From Jackrogersella multiformis (lineage: Eukaryota > Ascomycota > Sordariomycetes > Xylariales > Hypoxylaceae): a DNA stretch of 64,000 nucleotides. Below, piece after piece: positions 55,679 through 64,000 of this stretch. The stretch lies in NCBI GenBank assembly GCA_902806575.1, contig CADCXD010000005.1, positions 3,038,001 to 3,102,000 on the forward strand, given 5' to 3'. Positions within the stretch are counted from its first letter, which is position 1; each line of letters starts with the position of its first letter. The translations under genes and the position numbers were made by a program. The notes beneath the pieces are model-generated. The model ran no database searches. It had not been told where the DNA came from and worked only from the letters and a program-made list of their open reading frames with translations.

Positions 55679-58138
55679 TCAACTTCCTTCCCACGTCCGC
55701 AGCATGTCCGTCAGCCACGGGTCGTCCAGCCACTCCATCGACGCGAAGTCGGGGATGGCGGACCCGAGGGGGACCTGGTCGGCCGTCCCCGCCCCCGCCG
55801 TAGCACCCGATCCCACCGGCTCTCCGGCCCCGGCCCCGCAGCCCATCTGCTCGAGCGTCGCGGTCCACGCGGGGATCGTAGCGCGCAGGGCGTTAGCAGC
55901 CTTGGTATAGTAGTCCATAGCATCCGGGTCGTCGGCGCTCGTCTCGATGCCGCACAGGCGCGGGACCTGGGCGAAGCGGTCGGCGGCGCGCTCCATGGCG
56001 GCCATGAGGTCGACGCTGCGCTTGACCACGGCGCGGTCCCACTCCGGGTCGTCGACCACCATCAGCCGGTAGATGGTCTGCGTGGCGCGCCCGAAGTGTA
56101 GCGTCAGCGGGAACGACAGGTACAGGAACTCGCCCGCCCCGAACGCCAGGAAGTTCTCCAGCACCGCCTTGCTCGCCTGCAGGCTCGCGTAGTACGCGTC
56201 CAGCTTGCCCATGTCGATGTCCCCGCCCCCTCCGATGCCGGTGCCGGTGCCCCCGCTCCGAGGGGCGGGGGGAGGCGGCGGCCGCGGCGGGTGCGTCGTG
56301 AGCCACGGGTTCACGTTCCAGAGCGACATGTCCGCGATGGCGAGTTCCGCCGCGTGCAGGTGGGAGAGAAGCACCTCTGTCGAAGTGTTAGCTAGGCACG
56401 TCACCAAGAACGACCGATAACCTATATTATAGGCATGAAAGGTGCGGGTGAGTAAGCGTAAAGGATGAACGTACTGTTATCCGCGAGCGAAGCCGGGAGA
56501 TCCCTTCGGATGGCATCGAGGTTTGCGCGAAGGGGCTTGACGTAGATGAAGGGAGGCGGCCTCGTCGAGGGCGAGTTGGCGGAAGGCTCGGCGGCGCGCC
56601 AGGTTATCTTGGCGACGTCCTCCTGGATCCTGTACGTCCTTACCATCGCGACGAGGAGCCCGTCGTTCGGACACTCGGGGTTCGCGGCGAGCTTCTCGAG
56701 CGAATCTTCCATGTGGGGAGTCCATCTCATTGTTTGGATCCGGAGGAAGTTGGCGATGCTGCGCAGTCCGAGAAATCAGCCAGCGTGTTCATGTCTATAT
56801 TTATACATTGGAACTGTGGTTACCTAGGTATGCAATCGCTACCTAGGTAGGTACATATTAGAGTGAATAGGGGCCACGTACCCGGAGCAAAGAATGAAAC
56901 ATGCCAAAGTAGCCCTCCTCTCCTCATTCGTACGATGTGTCGATAGTTGTATCTTTTGGTAGGGATAAGAAGGCCTAAAGCAATGAAGTTCCCTATAAAG
57001 ATTGTCTTGGGGTGGCTTATCGAGACGAAGATCAGTAACAACTGTGATAGCCATACTTAAATAGGCATTGATATATGGTTTGCCGTTGAAATGGTGCATA
57101 CCCCTATAATTTATGTTAGGTTAAATATTGGTAGACTAGGGAGATATTCTAGGAGCCCGGGTGGAAATATAGCGCTCCATTCAGATCAATGCGAAAGCGA
57201 ACTACATACCAGCCGAGATAAGCAAGAATTCCAAGTAGCAAATCAATGTCTCGATCCAGATCTACTAGCATCTTCCGTGCTAGATACTGCCGAATTCTGT
57301 TGCTGAAAGCCGCCTTTTGCGTTGGCGATTTGCAACAGGCACACATTATGTTCAGCCATAGGAAAGGCCTAGTCTGCTGCAGCTGTGCAGCGCTAGAACC
57401 AGCAGTCAGTTTAGCCCAGTAGCTAACCTTTCCTTTCACAGACTAAGTGATAAGACTGCTACCGAGGTTTCTAGGAAAAGGAGGTGGTGATACTAACGTG
57501 GTGTCGGGTGAAATGTATACAAACGGGAAGAACCCGAGGAAGCCGTCTTGGAAGATCCGTAGAGTCTCCTCGGCCACGGCCGGTGAGAAACCGCCATCCT
57601 GAGACGAGGCGATAGACGGAGGAGTGGGATATGAGTTTATATTCGCATAGCTCGTACACAACGAAGCGTCGGCGGGCGGAGGTAGCGGTAACGAATCGCC
57701 ATTAGAAATTATCCTGTCACCGCCCGGGAGTACCCTGATTGACGGGTCCAACTCCATTGCGGTGCCGGAATTAGCGGCGGCGGCATTGATGCTAGCGTCA
57801 GGAAGGTCGTCGTTGACGCTAGCTCTGAAGTTGCCAGTCGCCGGCGAATTACCAGCGGCCTGGGCGCGGAGTATCGAGACCAGGTCATCGAGCTTCTCCT
57901 CGAGGTGCGCCGTCCTTTCCGCAGCGGGGCGCTTCGACACGCGCCTCCGCACGCCGACGGACGGCACGCATTGCTTGCCTAAGCGCTGGCAGCGATCGCA
58001 GATGGTGCCCGGACCTCCGCGGCTAATACACTTGCACTTGGCCTTGGAGCAATTGGTGCAGGCTTGGCCGTACGGGACCGACTTTCGGGATCCGGGTGAT
58101 AGTGCTTGCCCGCTTGGACTATTGGAGTCGAGGTCCAT
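55679..58138 (-). CDS. Zn2Cys6 transcription factor (five exons, 675 aa)
   Basis: Exons on minus: 58138-57498, 57392-57210, 57103-56882, 56758-56475, 56376-55679. Introns are 105, 106, 123 and 98 bp, with matching phases and CTGAC/CTAAC-type branch sites. The binuclear zinc cluster is C27-x2-C30-x6-C37-x9-C47-x2-C50-x6-C57, followed by a basic linker (VRRRVSKRPAAERTAHLEEK) that leads into a short coiled coil. The middle region (PFLWLNIM, LGWGMHHFNGKPYINAYLSM, DLRLDKPP, NEERRATLACFILCSG) is the fungal-specific regulator domain. The last exon is very GC-rich with a Pro/Gly stretch. It acts in the nucleus as a DNA-binding regulator; targets unknown. The frame is open upstream to 58333, so an earlier start is possible. 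Confidence 0.93.
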
Positions 58139-58858
58139 ATGAGACAGACCAGAGCCGGTCGGCAATGGTAGGTAGACTATGCAGGTGTTGCGGAGTCGAG
58201 GCGAGCGAAAACACGATTCCCGTTCTCGGGATTCCAATATTAAGTAACAATCCAAGAAGCAGGAGGTGAGATGCATAACATGCTCCAAGTTAGAAGGAGT
58301 TGGGAGTGGACTACTCCTGGAGATATGAGGCACGGAATTCGGGGGTATCGGACATCACCAATCCCGTAGTCCTATTCATCCCCCAGCAGCTGAGGCTGAG
58401 ATTTATAATTAGGTACGATACCCGCTCAATTTCCAAAGACGTGATACTCCTTTCTCCTTTTTCATAAATACCAATCATGTACCTAGGTACGTAGATACCT
58501 AAACATAGCAAATACTCTAGTCATAGCGGTATAGTAAGACAGCGTGGACAAGGGTGGTTGATACATGATACTTACCTACCTAGAGTATACAATTCAAGGG
58601 AAGACTTCAAAAAAGGGTGAGGAGCACATATATTCGAGATCAGAAGTCACATACGAGGCAATCATGTCACATAGTTCAATAGAAAGTCCGAGAGATGTAA
58701 TGTGAAAGAATAAAGCTTCTCATTGCCTAATCCAATTTACTCAGCCTCGACAGACGGGGCTGGAAACCCATCGCTGCAGAGCCTCGAAGATAGCCCTCGG
58801 CCATTAGCTCTGATAAAACAAGCACAAGCTAAACTGATGCATTCAACGAACTATACCG
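58139..58858. other. Promoter side of regulator and 3' flank of acrB-like gene
   Basis: No gene is supported. A GTACCTAGGTACGTAG palindrome lies near 58479. Confidence 0.45.
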
Positions 58859-61756
58859 CTAGGAAGCCGGGCTCATCGGATCCCCGTCGCTACCAGTCCC
58901 GATGCTACCAGGGCTACCACTACCATCGCTCACAGCCTCACCATTGACATCGCTTCGGGGTCCGGTAGGCGTGGGGTACTCCATGCCCAGAGGAACACTT
59001 GAATATCCCGAATACCCAGATCCGTCACGAATATGCGAGTACGCGGAGATTGTATTGTCTCCATCGTCCTCGGCTGCGCTACTCTGGGTGAAACCGGACA
59101 CATCACTAAGCATCGACGATGATCGGCCCCTAGCCTTGGTTGCGGGCTGTGGAACATTCGGTGTGGGAACTCCCTGAGACATGAACCCAGGAGCAAGGGA
59201 TGAGGGGCCCCAAAGCGATGAGTTGTACAGGCTGTTGCTCCAAGCAGCTGTTGCGTCGTACGGTGCCGTGCTGGTAGCGTTTCCTTGGTGTTGTGGTGCC
59301 GGACCTGGTGAGAAGGGAGCGGTGACGTCAGGAAACTCGTAGGGGGCCGCATAAGCATAGGTTGCTTTCTGCTGCGTATGGAACGACTCTAACTGTGTCT
59401 TGAGCGTTAGGCTATCCTGCTCCTTGTTATAGATAGCAGCATCAATCTCGTTAATCTTGGCAATCAGATCACGCTCAACCTTGGCAATGTCATTCTCATA
59501 CGTCTCCCGAGCCTGTCGTCGGCGTTCTGCTTCGTCAAGGCCGCGAGCATTGGCATCGGCGATACGTGCGTGCTCGCCGTCAACCTTAGCGATGCGGTTA
59601 CTAATCTTGTTCCGTTTGGCCTGAAGGCTCGTCTTCTCCTCTTCGAGGGCCTTAATCCCGCGGTCGACAGATCCTTTGAAGCTTTTGAATGTAGAAACGG
59701 CGCCGTCATATTTCGTCTTCTCGTTTGCCCACGCAGACTGTTTGCCCTTCCAGGCAGACTTCAAAAATGCGGGAATGGACTCGAGCTCCTTCAGTTCCGT
59801 TTCTACACTAATGATCGCCTGCTCAGCCTGCTTGTGCTGGGTAGTGTTCTGCTGGATTTTCTGGCGTAGTTTATCGTCGCCCGTACCGGCTGACTGGGCA
59901 GCTGTAGAAAGTTTTTCATTCTCTTTCTTCATGGCATTCGCCTTCCGATGAAACTCCTTCCGCAACGCCTTCTGACGAGACTTCTCCTCGGCTAACTTGC
60001 TTTCGGCTGCAGCAATCGACGTCTTGAGAGTTGTAATGGGAGAGTCAGGCCGAAGGGATCGTTGCCCGGCCGGTTTCGTGGTGCTGACGTCCACATCTGC
60101 CGATTTGGCTTGGGTGGTCCTCACACTCGTCGAGAATAGAACCTCGTGCGTCGTCGTGCTGACGAACTCGCACTCGTAATTTGACATAGGAGTCAGCCCG
60201 TAAATATCTCCGCTCCATCGACTTCCCTGGCCACAGTCCCCTTCGAAATCCTGCACCGCCACCATCCGATTAGGTTGCCAGACCGCGTTATTAACTCTCA
60301 CATAAAAGGGTTTGGAAAAGTCGACTCTAGATCCATCTTGCGATACACTAGGGTCCGGCGTATCGATGAAGTAGCTGGTGTTAAAGCACACTTCATCGCA
60401 CCCAACGTAGGTGATCCAGATCTGATCAGGCTGTGTGTTAAATGGGGCGTTCCCCAGATTATGAATGTCAGTAGCATTCGAACCTGCGGACTCCGCCGCG
60501 GCATGAGTAAGTTCGTACTCTTTCACGACGACAATTTTGGTGCTCGCTAGAGCTGCCCAGAGCGGTTGTCGGTTCCGAATCTGTGCACTTTGTTTTCTTT
60601 TCTTTTTCGTAGTTAACGCTGTTGAGTTTTGAAGAGACGCAGTATCGCTATCTGGCGTTGAAAATCCGCCATCATTTTCCGCGGTAAAGGATTTTCCAGC
60701 CTCGGGATCGGCGGCATTCTGGGCCAGAATATCACGCCTCTCCCGCCTCAAATACCAATCGCGTATGTATTTTACCAGACCCTGGGTTAAAATATGAATG
60801 GCCAATATGCTCTTAACCCAACCGAACCATCCCGTTTGTACCTTGTCGTAGCCACGTATAGATTCGAGGGACTCAAGTGGATCGTCGAAATCGGGAATCA
60901 TAAAGCGACTTGAGCCCAGGAGATATCCTAAGGGAGAGTATTTCATCCTGGTGTGACGCAAGACGTGGGACAAGAGGATCATGCTCAAGCAGATGAGAGT
61001 ATTCTTCATAGATCCTCCGTCTCTTGAACTCGATCCGCCTCCCAGGCCTAGAGCGATGACCATCTGCGCTAGGTCGAGGATGACGTGCTGAATCGGCCCC
61101 CATAGAAATAACCAAATCAGAAGTACAATGCCGTCAACGCAGACGACAGTTGCCAGGGAGGGCGCTCCTAGATTCCACTCAAATACGTCGCTGAAAGTTA
61201 AGCCGTTGCTAGTCACGAAGGTAAGCAAGGTGAAAAGCACGTAAATGCCGGACAGTGCGAGAGGTGGGATCTGCATCAAGATGATGAGAATGGCAATGGT
61301 ATCTTGCAAAGGGCACGACCGTAGGACGGTAAGAGCGAAGTCGACACCGAGCGGGCCGGGGTCGCAGTGGACGTTGGAGTTCTTAGTGGCATTGACGTCG
61401 ATTCGACGGTGATTCTCTTCGATGTGGCCATTGCCAAGATTAGAATGATAGGACTCGGACGATGACGACTCGGAATAGCCACCGAGCGAGCCTCTTCTCA
61501 ACGACTCGGTATTCCTGTTTTCGGCGGACATCTCGGCGAGTTGCTTGGTGTAGCCGTTCGCAGAAGGTGGCGGTGTCGGAGGAACAAGGGGGATAGAGGC
61601 ATCGTCGGCGGGCTGCTTCGTATTTCCGTTCAAGTGACTCAAACTCTTCTGTTTAGATACGCGCTTCCCCGGACCTACTAAGCCATTCTCGTGTCTAGTA
61701 TCGCGATGGTTTGAGGCACCGTGCTGTCGCTTTACCGATGCTGAAGCGCGAGGCAT
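58859..61756 (-). CDS. acrB: AcrB-like ubiquitination-network coiled-coil membrane protein (965 aa)
   Basis: A single-exon minus frame starts at MPRASASVKRQHGASNHRD (ATG 61756; the frame upstream has no ATG) and ends at TAG 58859. A disordered Ser/Pro-rich N-terminus (1-135) is followed by hydrophobic helices (near 150-195, 205-250 and 265-285, with a further one near 330). A conserved globular part follows (WITYVGCDEVCFNTSYFID; WSGDIYGLTPMSNYECEF), then a long charged coiled coil at about 565-770 and a low-complexity C-terminus ending SDGDPMSPAS. This order and length match AcrB of Aspergillus nidulans, which acts with the CreB/CreC deubiquitinating complex and affects drug resistance and carbon use. 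Assignment by architecture and remembered likeness. Confidence 0.78.
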   Translation of the reverse strand: MPRASASVKRQHGASNHRDTRHENGLVGPGKRVSKQKSLSHLNGNTKQPADDASIPLVPPTPPPSANGYTKQLAEMSAENRNTESLRRGSLGGYSESSSSESYHSNLGNGHIEENHRRIDVNATKNSNVHCDPGPLGVDFALTVLRSCPLQDTIAILIILMQIPPLALSGIYVLFTLLTFVTSNGLTFSDVFEWNLGAPSLATVVCVDGIVLLIWLFLWGPIQHVILDLAQMVIALGLGGGSSSRDGGSMKNTLICLSMILLSHVLRHTRMKYSPLGYLLGSSRFMIPDFDDPLESLESIRGYDKVQTGWFGWVKSILAIHILTQGLVKYIRDWYLRRERRDILAQNAADPEAGKSFTAENDGGFSTPDSDTASLQNSTALTTKKKRKQSAQIRNRQPLWAALASTKIVVVKEYELTHAAAESAGSNATDIHNLGNAPFNTQPDQIWITYVGCDEVCFNTSYFIDTPDPSVSQDGSRVDFSKPFYVRVNNAVWQPNRMVAVQDFEGDCGQGSRWSGDIYGLTPMSNYECEFVSTTTHEVLFSTSVRTTQAKSADVDVSTTKPAGQRSLRPDSPITTLKTSIAAAESKLAEEKSRQKALRKEFHRKANAMKKENEKLSTAAQSAGTGDDKLRQKIQQNTTQHKQAEQAIISVETELKELESIPAFLKSAWKGKQSAWANEKTKYDGAVSTFKSFKGSVDRGIKALEEEKTSLQAKRNKISNRIAKVDGEHARIADANARGLDEAERRRQARETYENDIAKVERDLIAKINEIDAAIYNKEQDSLTLKTQLESFHTQQKATYAYAAPYEFPDVTAPFSPGPAPQHQGNATSTAPYDATAAWSNSLYNSSLWGPSSLAPGFMSQGVPTPNVPQPATKARGRSSSMLSDVSGFTQSSAAEDDGDNTISAYSHIRDGSGYSGYSSVPLGMEYPTPTGPRSDVNGEAVSDGSGSPGSIGTGSDGDPMSPAS

Positions 61757-63695
61757 ACGCTCGCGCAGTGCTGACCCGACCCAGAAGCTTGTTCCGAGCC
61801 AGCCAGTCAACCAACCGAAGGCGACGAGGACGAAGACGAGGACGACAACACCTAATTATCTTCCCTCCGAGACGAGACTCGAAGCGGATTAACTCGACCA
61901 AAGGAGGAGGAGGAGGTGAGTTTAAGGTTTACAGATAGTCCCGGAGTAGGAGTCATAGGAAGTTATTCCGGACGAGACGAGGCGAGACGAAGGAGGGTGT
62001 GGGGTGGGGGGGGGGAAGAGGATGAAGAAGGAAAAGGATGAAGGTTCAAGAGGCTTGCCGCCGTCATGCGCCGTAATAATTTCAACGGCCGATGTTAAAT
62101 ATTCTAAGTTTGCCGATGAAGGCAAAAAGAACATATAAATAATATCAAATTGCTTGAGCACCCCGAGATAGAGAATTATCGAAATTGCGAGTTCGGGTTC
62201 GGGTGCTTAGATGTGGGAGAGATCAAATCGTGGGATTGGGAATTGGGGATTTGGGATTTGGGATCAAATCAAGACGAGAAATGCTTGGTGGGAGAAAAAA
62301 GGAACAAAAAAGGCAGTACAACGGAAGCATCCTTGAAATACTTACCTAAGCAGCATGGGTATTTACCTAGGTACCTATGTGTAGGTATTTAGGTATTCAG
62401 GTATTTAGGTACATGTGCAATAGCCGCGATTGACTAAGTGGATTATGTACCTAGGTACGATGATAGATGGATCCATAACAACCTTGGAAGTACAGTACAA
62501 TCAGTACGAATGCACCTACCCTAGCTGCCTGCCTACCATAGTACCTAGGTAGTTACCTATCTCGTAGGCATCTACCAATTGACAGGGCCTTCCGTCCCAG
62601 CCCTGGAGATCCTTAGTCTGCTGTAGTCTGCCGGCAGGTACGATACAATAGCCCTGTAATTGTCGGATAGTGTGGGAACTTACAGACTTCAAAGAGCCCA
62701 GGCGCGGTAAGGTCGGGGTACGTCTATGTGGTACAAGCTTACAAGGAATTATTTCGGGCCATCGGAGGGGCGTTGGGGGCGTTATTCTGGTTTTTAAGTG
62801 GCTGGAAAACACATGTAATTAAACCTTGGAACCTTACATATTCTGAGTACATCGTTAATACATGACGCTTCGACGAGTTTTGGTAAGTTCTCGTGGTAGA
62901 AAGCATGTCTACGCCCTAGTTTAGCGGCTGGAAATTTTGCTAGTTTTGATTTTCGGGAGATAGGTACAGCACGCATCTTACGGGTATGTAGTCACGGTAC
63001 CTAGGTAGTGTGTGTCACCAGAGCTGTCGGAGTTCCTTCGTTTAATCCCCTCAGGCTCAGGCCCAGACCTTTACTTCGTACCTAGGTAGGTAGATAGTTT
63101 ATCCTTGACATCCATGAATCTCGACTTACACACACGTGCACCAACGCCCCTAGTTTTACATAGCTGGTAGGTACCGAGACTAGGCATCTGATGTCAGCAT
63201 CCATCTTTCGGCTGTTGAGAATACATACCTATGTACTACCTGGGTATTGTGTGCCTATCGACGTACGCGGCTGCTTGCATTGCCCAGGCGCTCCCAGGTT
63301 GTCGATATATATATATATATAGCTAAATAGGAGCAAAAAAAACGTCAGCAACCAACCGTCGACCTTCGAGAATTGGGACCTGGTGGATGGGAAGATCTCT
63401 TAGGACTTGGCGACTTTCCCCGAATTGCTTGGCATACCTACCAGTACTCGTCGACCTCGAGAGCCGGCGGCCTGGCACGGAGGAATCTAGCTTCTCTACG
63501 GACAACTAACCTCACTCAGACCTACTAGGTATTACTTCACGCATCCACGGTGTTTATTTTTTTAAGCATCTCACTTCATAGGTTCCTTCAAAGCCGTGGG
63601 GGCGTAAAGACGCGTCATTACAGGTTCGCTTCAAAATACCTCATTACCACTAGCTTTCTACAGCTACAGTGCATTCATATTCACAAGATGAGAAT
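61757..63695. other. acrB-like promoter and repeat-rich spacer
   Basis: No gene is supported. The acrB-like upstream part has GGAGGAGGAGGAG (about 61903) and a poly-G run of ten (62007-62016). Palindromes lie near 62365, 62450, 62541, 62998 and 63079, and a TA dinucleotide run at 63305-63321. Confidence 0.5.
62362..62412. repeat. ACCTAGGTACC / AGGTATTTAGGTATTC repeat cluster
   Basis: A palindrome is followed by about three imperfect 10-bp units (AGGTATTTAG, GTATTCAGGT) and GTACATG. Same family as elsewhere in the window. Confidence 0.75.
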
Positions 63696-63888
63696 CTATA
63701 GGGATAATTCTATAACACTAATGAGATTCGATATTTACGGTGGTAGGGTGGGTAACATATTACCTATTTGTCTGGCAGCTGGTAAGGGTTTCCTCCGCTT
63801 GATTCGGTATTTGATTGATGAAGAAAACATTAATATCTACCTAATGTCTAGCTGTGGACGAGAATCACCAATCAACCAATGGAAATAG
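63688..63888 (+). pseudogene. Ankyrin-repeat-like remnant
   Basis: A short plus frame ending with TAG at 63886-63888 contains GNILPICLAAGKGFLRLIRY followed by LIDEENINIYLMSSCGRESP. This follows the ankyrin pattern G-x-TPLxxAAxxGHxxVVxxLL followed by a beta-turn and the start of the next repeat. Only one to one and a half repeats are present, and nothing continues downstream to the window end. It is probably a degraded piece of an ankyrin gene, or part of a gene lying outside the window. Confidence 0.3.
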
Positions 63889-64000
63889 ATTCATTATAAG
63901 TCCTTGTACTATGTAAGGTTCTTCCATGTTTAAATTTTTATTATTTGCCTTGCCTTGCCCTTATTTTCTCGCTCGTTTCTCTCGTTTGCTCCTCTTATAT

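Noticed and set aside
1..64000. CRISPR arrays, prokaryotic operons, rRNA or tRNA genes
   Set aside because: None seen; repeats are short palindromes or microsatellites without spacer structure, and no cloverleaf was found.

Overview
The window is nuclear DNA of a filamentous ascomycete (Pezizomycotina). The evidence is short spliceosomal introns (about 43-160 bp) with GTANGT-type donors, CTRAY branch sites and YAG acceptors; characteristic fungal families (Zn2Cys6 regulator, LaeA-like methyltransferase, Dal5- and DHA2-type MFS carriers, DUF3712 protein, acrB); and an LTR retrotransposon degraded to extreme AT richness in the manner of repeat-induced point mutation (RIP). A short palindrome, (TA)CCTAGG(TA), is scattered through almost every intergenic gap. 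I associate this with Sordariomycetes, perhaps Xylariales, but that placement is inference only. Exon structures were worked out by hand from splice signals, reading frame and family motifs; no database search was run.

Layout. 0.26-2.85 kb: a large single-exon protein of unknown function. 4.7-5.6 kb: a doubtful ORF with a helix-turn-helix-like segment. 5.6-7.7 kb: palindrome-rich spacer. 7.8-10.05 kb: ornithine decarboxylase behind an 876-nt stretch without any ATG. 10.8-14.9 kb: a divergent pair, a type-B carboxylesterase and a Dal5-family permease. 16.0 kb: a small charged protein. 17.1-18.5 kb: an FAD monooxygenase. 19.8-22.5 kb: a 926-residue AAA ATPase. 23.0-30.0 kb: a run of small-molecule enzymes (dienelactone hydrolase-like, secreted BBE-type flavin oxidase, short-chain dehydrogenase, intracellular BBE-type flavin oxidase). 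30.65-33.35 kb: a secreted protein built almost wholly of 19-residue repeats. 34.0-34.4 kb: a 385-bp MITE-like element. 35.2-36.6 kb: DUF3712/Tag1-like membrane protein. 37.6-38.0 kb: gene relic. 38.0-39.7 kb: a ten-exon LaeA-like methyltransferase. 41.4-42.7 kb: T5orf172/GIY-YIG protein. 44.1-46.2 kb: DHA2-type MFS exporter. 47.3-47.7 kb: relic of a nuclease-like gene. 48.4-55.3 kb: a complete, RIP-destroyed Ty3/gypsy-type element with 313-bp LTRs and a GTTGT target duplication. 55.7-58.1 kb: Zn2Cys6 regulator. 58.9-61.8 kb: acrB-like protein. The last 2.2 kb is spacer with an ankyrin-like remnant.

How the genes may work together. The enzymes at 17-30 kb, the methyltransferase, the DHA2 exporter and the Zn2Cys6 regulator are the usual tailoring, export and control parts of fungal secondary metabolism or aromatic catabolism. 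No backbone synthase (PKS, NRPS, terpene cyclase) lies in the window, so a biosynthetic cluster is only a possibility. The carboxylesterase and the Dal5-type permease share one 550-bp divergent promoter and may be co-regulated.

The most unusual features are the two BBE-type oxidases that have lost opposite FAD-anchoring residues, the dehydrogenase between them with Cys in place of the catalytic Tyr, the 19/76-residue repeat protein, the methyltransferase with four exons under 30 nt, and the ATG-free leader of ornithine decarboxylase.
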